Of a DNA stretch of 64,000 nt, positions 17,958-26,024 are shown one piece after another (within the stretch, counting starts at the first letter, position 1; every line of letters begins with the position of its first letter). Origin of the DNA: Bradyrhizobium sp. WSM1743. Lineage in GTDB: Bacteria > Pseudomonadota > Alphaproteobacteria > Rhizobiales > Xanthobacteraceae. The notes below the pieces were generated by a model. The model did not search any database. It saw only the letters and a program-made list of their open reading frames with translations, and was not told the origin of the DNA. A program made the translations under genes and the position numbers. The stretch spans positions 186,001 through 250,000 of the forward strand of contig NZ_AXAZ01000003.1 in NCBI RefSeq assembly GCF_000473065.1. Reading direction: 5' to 3'.

Positions 17958-18929
17958 ATGAGATCGATGTGGCTTGTTCTTGCCTCAGTCATGCTGCTGG
18001 CGACGTCCCCGGTGAAAGCGCAGGATGGCTATCCGTCCAAGCAGGTGACGGTGATCGTTCCCTTCGCCGCCGGCGGCACGGCCGATATCTTCGCGCGCAT
18101 GGTCTCGAACCATCTGCAGGCGAAATTCGGCAAGCCCTTCGTGGTCGAGAATGTCGGCGGCGCGGGCTCGATCCTCGGCGTCACGCGGCTCGCGAAGTCG
18201 GCGCCCGATGGCATCACGCTCGGCCTTGCCAGCACCTCCGCCCTCGCGATCAACCCGTCGCTCTACGGCCCGAAGCTGAGTTACCAGCCGGACAAGGATC
18301 TGGTGCCGATCGCCCAGATCAGCGTCGTGCCTAATGTGCTCGTGGTGAACCCCAACAAGATCAAGGCGCGCACCGTGCCGGAACTGATCGCCTATCTGAA
18401 GGCGAACCCCGACAAGATCTCGTTCGGCTCCGCCGGGGTCGGCACCTCGCAACATCTGGCCGGCGAGCTGTTCCAGCAGATGACCGGCACCAAAATGGTG
18501 CATGTGCCCTACAAGGGCTCGAGCCAGATGCTGACGGACCTCCTCAGCGGCCAGATCGATCTTGCTTTCGACAACGTGCCGCTGCTGCTGCCGCAGGTGA
18601 AAAACGGCCAGCTCGCGATGCTGGCGACCGCAACACCAAAGCGCGCCACCTTTGATCCGGAAATCCCGGCGGTGGCTGAATTTCTGCCGGGCTTCGAAGC
18701 GGTGGCCTGGCATGGCTTCTTCGTCCCTGCGGGCACGCCGAAGCCGATCGTCGAAAAGCTCTCGGCCGAAATCCGCGCCTTGATGCAGCAGCCGGAGACA
18801 GTGCAGAAGATGGCCGAGCTTGGTGCGACCGCGGTCGCGGTGGATTCCGAGCCGTTCTCGGCCTACATCGCTTCCGAGACGGCGCGCTGGAAGAAGGTGA
18901 TCGAGGCGGCGAACATCAAGTTGGACTAG
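17958..18929 (+). CDS. Bug/TctC-type tripartite tricarboxylate transporter binding protein
   Basis: The 323-residue protein has a Sec signal ending near residue 21 (SPVKAQDG) and the Bug-family signatures VTVIVPFAAGGTADIFAR, GGAGSILG and PYKGSSQ. Bug proteins bind carboxylated ligands in the periplasm. AGAGGAAA precedes the ATG. No tctA or tctB membrane gene is found beside it, so it either uses a membrane pair from elsewhere or acts as a sensor. Its position at the end of the acid-sugar operon suggests the ligand is the substrate of this pathway. Confidence 0.88.
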   Translation: MRSMWLVLASVMLLATSPVKAQDGYPSKQVTVIVPFAAGGTADIFARMVSNHLQAKFGKPFVVENVGGAGSILGVTRLAKSAPDGITLGLASTSALAINPSLYGPKLSYQPDKDLVPIAQISVVPNVLVVNPNKIKARTVPELIAYLKANPDKISFGSAGVGTSQHLAGELFQQMTGTKMVHVPYKGSSQMLTDLLSGQIDLAFDNVPLLLPQVKNGQLAMLATATPKRATFDPEIPAVAEFLPGFEAVAWHGFFVPAGTPKPIVEKLSAEIRALMQQPETVQKMAELGATAVAVDSEPFSAYIASETARWKKVIEAANIKLD

Positions 18930-18961
18930 GCGCAGCGTTGCTGGTCTTTCGGCAGCCGAGA

Positions 18962-19004
18962 CGGGCCGGATCACGAGATGGCCGCTTCTGCGCGGTCCGG
19001 CCCG
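18962..19004. terminator. Hairpin between convergent genes, possible terminator
   Basis: CGGGCCGGA at 18962-18970 pairs with TCCGGCCCG at 18996-19004 around a 25-base loop. There is no clear U-run, so termination is suggested mainly by the position between the convergent Bug gene and glutamic peptidase gene. Confidence 0.4.
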
Positions 19005-19016
19005 AAATGCGCATTG

Positions 19017-20003
19017 CTAGCTCACGCCATTGGGATCATGGAATGTGCATGTGACACCGATCGGGGCGCTCGCGTTCTCCTGCCTTAGTGCCGCGCGTGA
19101 CACAATGACGGTACGCTCGGGATTGGCGAAATTCTCACGCATCTCGATCATCAGTGCGTTGTCGGCGAGCGTCATCATGCGCCCTGACCCGACCGCTCCG
19201 TCCGCAGCCCGTGCCACACAGTAGCGGAAATCCACGGAACCATAATCAGGAAGCGGAAACAGGTAGCCGCTTCTCGGGTCTGTCGGCCGCTCCATCACCC
19301 ATTCCACCGATGATCCCAGCGGTTCGATCTCTCCGGGCGGCTGTCGGGCGAGAAACGAGCGGAATTGGCCGGTGCTCTGGTTCTTGATGAAGTACAGAAC
19401 GTCTCCGCTGACCTGCACCGCAAGACCGGCGAGGATCTCATCGCCAGTCTTGATCGGGAGGTTGTCGATCACCGTAATCGCTTGTGGCGTCGTGTCCTTC
19501 TCGTCCGAGTTGTGCCACCAATCCCACCATGCAAAGTGATTTGGCTTGCGGTTGGGCCAGTGGCCGGTGCCGATTTGAGGAAGGGACGTATTGGGCAACC
19601 TGCCGTTGCGGCCGTCGAGGCCGACCCATAACAACGATTTGGGATCGTCGGAGTGCGTGTTCAGCGCCGGCGCGGACGGCTGTTGTACGGCCGGCACCTT
19701 CCATCCGCCTGCTGCGAAAACGATCCGCTGCGGCCAGGGCGTGGAGATCAACGCCCCCGACCAATTCAGCATCGACTCGAGCGCCCCTCCGAGCGACGGG
19801 GGATCGATGGTGCTGAACGTCGGTTGTTTCGCGAAAAAGCGCGGCGAGACGAGAGCTGTCCAAAATTCGAACAGCTCCGGCTCGGTGAGAACATCCGGCC
19901 TTTGCGGAATGCCGTAGAGATCGAGCTTGTCCGGGCTTGCCTCAAGGAGGTTGAAGCCTTCCGGCACGACCTCGTACAAGCCGTAGTCGTCAGTCTTTGG
20001 CAT
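19017..20003 (-). CDS. G1-family glutamic endopeptidase (eqolisin-like)
   Basis: The 328-residue protein shows the eqolisin core: NWSGALI at residues 80-86 matches the mature N-terminus motif, WVGLDG is at 126-131, the catalytic Gln is most likely Q143 in SLPQIGTG, and the catalytic Glu E234 is in SVEWVMERP. WWDWW at 159-163 and KTGDEI at 186-190 also match the family. G1 peptidases are acid proteases, mostly fungal, with fewer bacterial members. No signal peptide is evident, although residues 1-79 could be a propeptide. GGGAGGGAAA precedes the ATG. Its start overlaps the PAP2 gene stop by 14 bases. Family call is by motif only. Confidence 0.75.
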   Translation of the reverse strand: MPKTDDYGLYEVVPEGFNLLEASPDKLDLYGIPQRPDVLTEPELFEFWTALVSPRFFAKQPTFSTIDPPSLGGALESMLNWSGALISTPWPQRIVFAAGGWKVPAVQQPSAPALNTHSDDPKSLLWVGLDGRNGRLPNTSLPQIGTGHWPNRKPNHFAWWDWWHNSDEKDTTPQAITVIDNLPIKTGDEILAGLAVQVSGDVLYFIKNQSTGQFRSFLARQPPGEIEPLGSSVEWVMERPTDPRSGYLFPLPDYGSVDFRYCVARAADGAVGSGRMMTLADNALMIEMRENFANPERTVIVSRAALRQENASAPIGVTCTFHDPNGVS

Positions 20004-20940
20004 CTTTCCCTCCCGCGAAGTCGCCGGTGTCCGCCCATTCGCGCCTGGCGTTGTCGATGAGCTTTGCAAACCTCGGCAGGTACGCTCGATCGAGGAGAAT
20101 TTTGTCAGTGATCGCGGCTGCGAGTGTCACGCCCGCCACGGTGTCCGAGCGATAGTGGAGGCCGGCGATTTCGCGATTGCGCGCCACTCTGTCGGCGAGC
20201 ACACCGAGCAACTTATCGATCGTGGTTGTCCCTGCGGCCGCCGGCGGGGGCACCGGAAAGCCGAGCGATGGCGGAATGACTTTCGTGAGCAGCCGCGCGA
20301 AGACGTGAGCCTGGGTAGCGTGACCGCTTGGGAAGGATGCATGCCCGCCGTGCTGGATCGGCGACATGAGGCCGGGGACGACCTGGGTCGGACGCGGACG
20401 ATTGAAATGAGCCTTGTAGTGCATCGTGATCAATGCCGTGAGCGCGTCGGCAACAATCAGCATGCGCGATGTCGCCGGATGCGTCGTCGCCGTCGCGGAC
20501 ACCAGATGCAGGAACTTACTGATGAATTCGTCGGCCTCGGATACGATGTCGTCGAGGGCCGCGGCGCGCTCATGAACTGCCATGTTTCTCAACGCGCTGA
20601 TATCGTCGTCAAGAACCCCGGCCCATGGGGTTGGTCCGGCGCCGAGCAGTGCAAATCCGCCGAGCCTGTCGAGCCAATCGGCCCGACTGGCAAGATCGGA
20701 CATCACGACCCAGGCGTACCAACGGGTCGACCACAGCCTCATGCCAAAGCCGCTTGGATTGAATCTGGCGCCGGCGATATCGCGCTCGCTTATGAACGGG
20801 CGATCGACGCGATCGCTGAACATGGCGCCGCCTGATCCGCCAGCGTTGCCGCCGTAGCCTCCATACCCGCCATAGCCTCCGTAGCCGCCATATCCGCCGT
20901 AGCCGCCGTAACCGCCATATCCGCCGTATCCGCCTGCCAT
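19990..20940 (-). CDS. PAP2/vanadium-haloperoxidase-like protein with N-terminal GGY repeats
   Basis: The 316-residue protein begins MA followed by nine GGY triplets (residues 3-29), then a Gly-rich linker. The catalytic motifs of the PAP2/vanadium-haloperoxidase superfamily follow: K176-X6-R183-P184 (KAHFNRPRP), PSGH at 204-207, and R256-X5-H262-X3-D266 (NREIAGLHYRSD). There are no obvious transmembrane helices, unlike membrane PAP2 lipid phosphatases, so a soluble haloperoxidase-like or acid phosphatase role is more likely. The third motif has Asn instead of Ser before Arg. GGAGGAGGCACAC lies ahead of the ATG. It is 15 bases after the SARP gene and overlaps the peptidase gene. Confidence 0.78.
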   Translation of the reverse strand: MAGGYGGYGGYGGYGGYGGYGGYGGYGGYGGNAGGSGGAMFSDRVDRPFISERDIAGARFNPSGFGMRLWSTRWYAWVVMSDLASRADWLDRLGGFALLGAGPTPWAGVLDDDISALRNMAVHERAAALDDIVSEADEFISKFLHLVSATATTHPATSRMLIVADALTALITMHYKAHFNRPRPTQVVPGLMSPIQHGGHASFPSGHATQAHVFARLLTKVIPPSLGFPVPPPAAAGTTTIDKLLGVLADRVARNREIAGLHYRSDTVAGVTLAAAITDKILLDRAYLPRFAKLIDNARREWADTGDFAGGKDAKD

Positions 20941-20955
20941 GTGTGCCTCCTCCGT

Positions 20956-23007
20956 TTAGAATTTGTCGGTGCCGCTCGTGCCGTTTCCGTGTTGAAGTGC
21001 CATTGCCAGCCGTGAGAGCGCTGCTTCGACGCGCGCCAGGGTCGGCTTCGGCCATGGCGACGTCGCGATCCACCTCAGGTCGATCTCGCCCGCCGTCATC
21101 AGTGGTTGGGCAAAATTCTGCGCATCGTCGAGGCGTCCGCTCTCGACGAGTGCGGCAACGAGGACGCGCAGGTTCACCTGATTGCTGGACAATTGCGTCG
21201 CAACCCGCGTCGCGTGTTCGATGGCAGATGTGAGATCCCGTTTGGCAAAATAGGCCTGAGCCGAGATCATCTCGGCGAACCATGCGTGCCGGTCTCTCGG
21301 GGACAGGCGCAGATTGACTGCGGCGTCGCGGAGCGCGTCTTCGTAGTTTTCGCAGCGGACATGCACGGCGGCCCGGTACGCGAATGCGAGCGCCAGGTTC
21401 GGCGTAAGCTCGATCGCGCGGTCGAGTTGCTCGAGCGCCCCGACATGGTCGTGCTTGCACTGCGACAGCGTGTAACCGCCGACGGCGTTGGCGAGCGGAT
21501 CTGCCGAGTTGCGCTCCAGCGCTCTTTCGGCGAGTGCACGCGCGGTATCGCGCTCGTTCAATGCATTCGCAGACCACCCGCGCGCCACGCGCTGCATGTG
21601 CCAGATGGCGCTGTAGGACAAGGGAGGTGCCCAGCTCGGGCTGAGGACATGCGCCCGCTCGAAATTGGTTCGGGCCGTCACGAACGTCGTGTAATCCGGA
21701 CTGAACATCTGATCGTAACCGACCAACGCCAGTTGATAGGCGTCGAGATCGTCTGGTCTCTTCTGCATAGCGCGATGGAGCTCCCGGTCGCGGACTTGGG
21801 GCGCCAGCGAGCGTATGACCTCGACGGCGATGCGATCCTGCAAGTCGAAGACATCGGCTGCAGTCCCGCTGAGACGATCGACGCGGACGACTTCGACCGT
21901 TTCGGCGGCAACGAGCTCGGTCGAGATCCGGATCTGATCGCCGGCGCGCTGAATGCTTCCATGAAGCAGATATTGCGCATTGAGATCGCGGCCGATTGCG
22001 CGCAGATCCGGCGTCTGCGATGCTGGGATCATCGTGGAGCCGCGGGAGATGACGAACAGCTCTTTCAAACTCGACAGAGCCTGGACGACGCTGTCGACGA
22101 CGCCGATCGTGAATTGAGGCTCCAGAGTGGGCGAGAGCGCGCGAAAGGGAAGGACGGCGACCGACGGTCGGCTGACGACGGATCCGGTCAGGGCGACAGC
22201 GGGTGCCGCTACGGAAGGCGGAGCCGGCCGCACGACGGTTTCGGGCTGCTGCTGCCGCAGGCCGGCAATCAGGTCCTGCGTCAGTTTGTGCGGCTCGATG
22301 TCGTAAGCATCTTCGAGCTGGCGCCAGAGGCGCGCATAGATCGCAAGTGCCGCGCCAATGCTCCCGGCCGCGAGATGGCTCTTGATGAGAACACGAATGG
22401 CCCGCTCGTCCTCGGAATCCAGCCGGTGGATCGCCTTCGCTGCAGCTTCCGCGGTTGCCGTGACGACTGGGTCAGTCTCGCTGGGCAGCAGCCTCGTCAG
22501 CGCGTCAATCAGCCGTTCGTGGATCAGAGGTCGCGTCTCTGCGAGCCATTCCGAGAATGCCGGATCGACGCTTTCCAGGTCGTCGAGGATATCGTCGGTC
22601 AGGCGTTCGCGCGTGAGCAGGAGTGGATGGACGATGCCGCGCTCGGCATCCGAGATGATCTCGACCAGATCGCAGCTCACCCGTTCGATCTCGAGTGCCA
22701 CGTGGATCTGGTCTGCATGGAAGTGCGGGCAGCCGAGCGCCTTTAGCTCGCGCTGAATCTGGCTTAACGATTGGCGTAGCGAACCCTTTGCGAGCGGGTC
22801 TTCCTTCTCGCTCCAGAGCAGCCCGACCAACTTGCTCCTGGGCAACTGGCGTGCGGAAGAGAGCATCATATAGCCGAGAAGCGCTTGCGCCTTTCGGCCG
22901 AGCCCGACCTCTTGCCCATCCACGGACGCCGAAAATGCTCCGATGATTTTAAGTGTCAGGTGGCGGGGCTCGTCTGCGCCAACCGCCTTGTTGTTGACTC
23001 CCGACAT
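20956..23007 (-). CDS. SARP-type regulator: BTAD, TolB-like and TPR domains
   Basis: The 683-residue protein has an OmpR-like winged helix plus bacterial transcriptional activation (BTAD) region over about residues 15-250 (LKIIGAFSASVDGQEV, KAQALLGYMML, LVGLLWSEKED). Next is a TolB-like segment at about 285-410 (SVAVLPFRALSP, YLLHGSIQRAGDQIRISTEL), as seen in adenylate-cyclase-related regulators. TPR repeats fill the rest. The start at 23007 is preferred over the in-frame ATG at 23175 because the domain begins soon after. SARP proteins normally activate nearby genes, and the two downstream genes are the natural targets. No receiver or ATPase domain is seen. Confidence 0.82.
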   Translation of the reverse strand: MSGVNNKAVGADEPRHLTLKIIGAFSASVDGQEVGLGRKAQALLGYMMLSSARQLPRSKLVGLLWSEKEDPLAKGSLRQSLSQIQRELKALGCPHFHADQIHVALEIERVSCDLVEIISDAERGIVHPLLLTRERLTDDILDDLESVDPAFSEWLAETRPLIHERLIDALTRLLPSETDPVVTATAEAAAKAIHRLDSEDERAIRVLIKSHLAAGSIGAALAIYARLWRQLEDAYDIEPHKLTQDLIAGLRQQQPETVVRPAPPSVAAPAVALTGSVVSRPSVAVLPFRALSPTLEPQFTIGVVDSVVQALSSLKELFVISRGSTMIPASQTPDLRAIGRDLNAQYLLHGSIQRAGDQIRISTELVAAETVEVVRVDRLSGTAADVFDLQDRIAVEVIRSLAPQVRDRELHRAMQKRPDDLDAYQLALVGYDQMFSPDYTTFVTARTNFERAHVLSPSWAPPLSYSAIWHMQRVARGWSANALNERDTARALAERALERNSADPLANAVGGYTLSQCKHDHVGALEQLDRAIELTPNLALAFAYRAAVHVRCENYEDALRDAAVNLRLSPRDRHAWFAEMISAQAYFAKRDLTSAIEHATRVATQLSSNQVNLRVLVAALVESGRLDDAQNFAQPLMTAGEIDLRWIATSPWPKPTLARVEAALSRLAMALQHGNGTSGTDKF

Positions 23008-23200
23008 CTCGTCCCATCCCCCGTCGATGGTGTCGACGACAGTGTAGGAGGGCAGGTTCCGGGTGGCCAGACTTGGCAGAATGCAAACGATCGGTTCGCG
23101 CGGTCTGCGAAGCCAATGACAGGTGAGCTCAGGAATGCAGCCCGCCGGATCTGAAGCAATTCGGGAATGGTACATCTCGGCTCGTCAGATGGTCAAGGGT

Positions 23201-23265
23201 TGCGGAATGATCGAAATGCGACTTGCGTGCGGAATGAAAATGCGACTGCGTGCGGAATGAAATGG
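23201..23265. repeat. Direct repeats upstream of the SARP gene
   Basis: TGCGGAATGA occurs at 23201, 23228 and 23251, and ATGCGACT with TGCG is repeated between them, giving units of 27 and 23 bases. The cluster is about 195-255 bases before the SARP start. SARP activators bind short direct repeats, so an autoregulatory site is possible. Confidence 0.5.
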
Positions 23266-23594
23266 CTCATCACTTCGAGCCGACGGGCGTGAAATCAGCG
23301 TGAATCGGCGGATCTTCGGCGGCATGCGGGGCATTCGCTGCGTCGTCGACAACTCACGCGCGAGCTCGACCTGACTTGTTCGCCTTGTCCGACGTAGCGT
23401 GCGCGGCGCCGCAGAGGCGGGCAGGACCCGACGCGCCTCCGGGCCAGGATCGTGTGGCGGCAAGTCCCGTGTGGTCGCGGCAGCGTGTTGGCGCGAACCG
23501 GATTCACGGCCCATTCACGATCTGCTTCGCATCGTCGGCCTATGTTTTGTTCACGACCGAAGGGTCGCGCAACTTGGCAAGGGAGAGGCGTATC
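23266..23594. other. Non-coding gap between the SARP gene and the 106-residue gene
   Basis: I see no convincing gene here. The ORFs crossing it are Arg- and Ala-rich with no domains and no good ribosome binding site. The region probably contains the promoters of the divergent genes at its two ends. GGGAGAGG at about 23581 is the ribosome binding site for the gene at 23595. Confidence 0.5.
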
Positions 23595-23915
23595 ATGACT
23601 GTCCTGCTGAGAAACACCTTCAAAGCCTGGATCGATCGCGCGCCCGGCGCGCCGCCCAAGCTGATCATGACCGGTGACGTGCGGGTGCCGACCAACGGCT
23701 GGCAGGCCCGGCTGACAAAGCGCTCGCCGCAGGGGATCAATCCGAAGATCCTGATCCTCGACGTGAATGCACAGGAGCCGAGCGGCGAGGCCCCGCAGAA
23801 GATCACGACGATCCCGCTTCGCTACGAGGAAAGCCCACCGCAGGACGAATACGGCCAGGTGATGATTGCGAACGGCAAGGGCGAGATCGTCGTCCACATC
23901 GGTCGCACGCATTGA
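23595..23915 (+). CDS. Conserved-looking hypothetical protein, 106 residues
   Basis: The protein is soluble and rich in Pro, Lys and Ile, with a predicted beta pattern: PPKLIMTGDVRVPTNGWQA and PKILILDVNA, ending VVHIGRTH. I do not recognise a family. The sequence contains no Cys and no membrane segment. A GGGAGAGG box lies 6 bases before the ATG at 23595. It stands alone, divergent from the SARP gene and upstream of a broken acyltransferase. Confidence 0.65.
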   Translation: MTVLLRNTFKAWIDRAPGAPPKLIMTGDVRVPTNGWQARLTKRSPQGINPKILILDVNAQEPSGEAPQKITTIPLRYEESPPQDEYGQVMIANGKGEIVVHIGRTH

Positions 23916-24140
23916 GGGGTGCTCTGGCCGGAATGGTCATGTCCGATCCGGCCATTCCGGGCAGGCCCAGTGCACCGCCTGAGGTCCCCGAGATCAGCTT
24001 CCAAGCGCGGTGTTGCCAACGGCGCTCCCCGCTTAGAACTATGCGATGTGGAAAGTGGGGCGCCGATAAGCCGCGTGGAGGGTGCTTGCTCAGTGCTGAT
24101 CGTCGGTCTAGGTTCGCAGCAACTAACGGGTGCGGGGCCG

Positions 24141-25203
24141 ATGGGGTACGTGCGTTTTGTGCTGGCGGCGATCGTCGTCGGATTTCACTGCAAGTTTGGA
24201 GTCATTCATCAGACGATCGGAGGCTTGGCCGCGGTTGAAGCCTTCTTCATTATCAGTGGCTTCTACATGGCCGCCGCCTATGAGCGGCACTATTCCGGTC
24301 AGCCTGCTGCGTTCGTCGCCAGCCGCTTCGCGAGGCTTTATCCGCTCTACATCATCGTTGTGATGGCGACGTTCGTTCTGCATTGGTGGAACCCGGCGAA
24401 CCAAACCGGCATCCTGAATTACTTCCGGACGGACACGCCGCCGTATCTGGTCAACCTGTCGCTGATCGGCCTCGATCTCTTTTCAGCCATCCACAGCAAC
24501 AAGTACCTGCTCATTCCACCAGCATGGTCGATCAGTGCGGAACTCGTGTTCTACGCGCTGCTGCCCGCCCTGCTTTTGCTCAATGGGAAGAGCCTCGCCG
24601 CTTTCGTGGTCGCTGCCTTCGCGTTCAAGATCACCATGATCCACTGCTGCGGATTGAGGTGGGCATATTACCCGTTTTTCAGCCAGATCGGTTATTTCGG
24701 CACGGGTATCCTGCTATTTTGGCTGCGAGATCGCCTGACATGGTCGACGCGTACGGGCTACTGCGCTCATTGCTCTCTACGTCCTCTACCTTCTCGGCAA
24801 CCATTATGCCGACATCGACCAAAACGGAGGCGTCGTTCAGGGAGTGGTGCTGGTTCTCGCGACTTGCATCGTGATTCCGACGCTCTTCGAGCGGATCAAC
24901 GGGCCGCTGTCCACCGCATTGGGCGACGCGTCATATGGCGTCTATCTCCTGCATTTTCTCTTCATCCAGATCGCGATCGATCTGCAGATCTTTGACCCGA
25001 TCACGTTGACCAATCCGACCAGCCTAAGTCACTGGCGGATTCTCTTTCAGACCGCGGGCATCCTGTTCACATGCACTGTCGTGGCGCTCGCTTTTGAGTT
25101 CACGGTGCAGCGTTGGATTGACCGGGCGCGCCGGTCGGTTTTCTACATCCGGGAAGGAAGACCAGCGTCCTCCCGTCCGCGATACCGGCCTGACGCTGCT
25201 TGA
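24141..25203 (+). pseudogene. Acyltransferase-3 family gene with a frameshift
   Basis: The first part (24141 to about 24760) encodes MGYVRFVLAAIVVGFHC, VEAFFIISGFYMAAAYERHY and several membrane helices, typical of OafA/NodX-like O-acyltransferases. After about 24755-24763 the sense continues in the next frame (ALIALYVLYLLGNHYAD, then GDASYGVYLLHFLFIQIAI) to the stop at 25203. One extra base explains the break. The complete gene would be about 350 residues. Unless this is a sequencing error, it is a recent pseudogene. The start at 24141 is favoured because short-N-terminus relatives begin MGYLRF-like. Confidence 0.78.
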
Positions 25204-25411
25204 ACGGTAGGGAAGAAGTCTGCCCGAAACGACCAGCAAGACGATCTCGCTCGCACGTGAACGCAGCAAGAACAGGCGACGATGTTCACAGAAGGGCTGG
25301 ACCGCGAAGATCAGCGCGGCTATATGAGCGGCCTGCGAGCCGCTGATTTGCAAAATTTCAGCCAGCCTTGCAAAAACTCCGAAGAAAGCTTAGCGATTTC
25401 AAGCGCTTCGG

Positions 25412-25485
25412 TGGGGAATGGTGTAACGGTAGCACAACAGACTCTGACTCTGTTTGTCTTGGTTCGAATCCAGGTTCCCCAGCCA
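25412..25485 (+). tRNA. tRNA-Gln (anticodon CTG)
   Basis: The acceptor arms TGGGGAA and TTCCCCA pair, followed by G and an encoded CCA. The anticodon stem ACAGA/TCTGT encloses the loop CTCTGAC, giving anticodon CTG, which reads CAG. The T arm contains GGTTCGAATCC. The length is 74 bases including CCA. No integrase or duplicated 3' end was seen, so there is no evidence that it is an insertion site in this strain. Confidence 0.95.
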
Positions 25486-25619
25486 GCTCCGAGCACTTTC
25501 CAAAGTATGGTTGAAGGTCCCTGAGCGGGATGGCAGGTCCATGGGCCGCCTCGCTGCTCGCGACGGTTTGCCTCACCTGACACCGTATTTCCAAAGTCGG
25601 ATCGCAGTGCGCTCTATCG

Positions 25620-25645
25620 TCCTTGGGGCTGTACAACCCAAGGAG
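25620..25645 (+). promoter_or_regulatory. Hairpin that sequesters the Shine-Dalgarno of the DUF1428 gene
   Basis: TCCTTGGG at 25620-25627 pairs perfectly with CCCAAGGA at 25637-25644, leaving a 9-base loop. The AAGGAG ribosome binding site of the gene starting at 25653 lies inside the 3' arm. This would block ribosome entry unless the stem melts or a factor binds. It could be an RNA thermometer or simply a chance stem. Confidence 0.55.
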
Positions 25646-25652
25646 ATCCGTA

Positions 25653-26015
25653 ATGCCCTATGTCGATGGTTTCGTTCTCGCCGTGCCGAAGGACAATCTC
25701 GAGGCCTACAAGGCGCTGGCGACGACCGCCTGCGCGATCTGGATGGAGCACGGCGCGCTCGATTATGTCGAATGCATCGGTGACGACGTTCCCTATGGAG
25801 AACTCACCTCGTTTCCGCGCGCGGTGATGGCGAAGGAGGACGAGGTCGTGGTGTTCTCCTGGATCGTGTACCGCGACCGAGAGACCCGCGATGCCGTCAA
25901 CAAGAAGGTGATGGCGGATCCGCGGTTGAAAATGGACGGCGCGCCGTTCGACGGCAAGCGCATGATCTATGGCGGCTTCACGACGCTGCTGCGGGCGAGC
26001 GACATCGCGACTTGA
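25653..26015 (+). CDS. DUF1428 family protein
   Basis: The 120-residue protein begins MPYVDGFVLAVPKDN, the DUF1428 signature, with VECIGDDVPYGELTSFPRAV near residues 45-65 and VVFSWIVYRDRETRD after it, followed by DGKRMIYGGF. The family has a dimeric alpha-beta-barrel-like fold and no known enzymatic role. The strong AAGGAGATC site sits 6-8 bases before the ATG but is held in a stem. It ends 9 bases before the convergent ialB-like gene. Confidence 0.88.
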   Translation: MPYVDGFVLAVPKDNLEAYKALATTACAIWMEHGALDYVECIGDDVPYGELTSFPRAVMAKEDEVVVFSWIVYRDRETRDAVNKKVMADPRLKMDGAPFDGKRMIYGGFTTLLRASDIAT

Positions 26016-26024
26016 GGGTGCCCG

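Noticed and set aside
20854..20934. GGY-encoding repeat as a CRISPR or minisatellite
   Set aside because: The unit is 9 bases in frame with synonymous variation, without spacers, so it is a coding repeat.
21106..22746. A 546-codon plus-strand frame opposite the SARP gene
   Set aside because: It has no domain and no ribosome binding site, and the minus-strand SARP reading has clear BTAD and TPR features.
24750..24770. Programmed frameshift in the acyltransferase gene
   Set aside because: No slippery heptamer or downstream structure was seen; decay or a sequencing error is simpler.
25412..25652. tRNA-Gln as an integration site with an island
   Set aside because: No integrase and no repeated 3' end of the tRNA was found in either direction.
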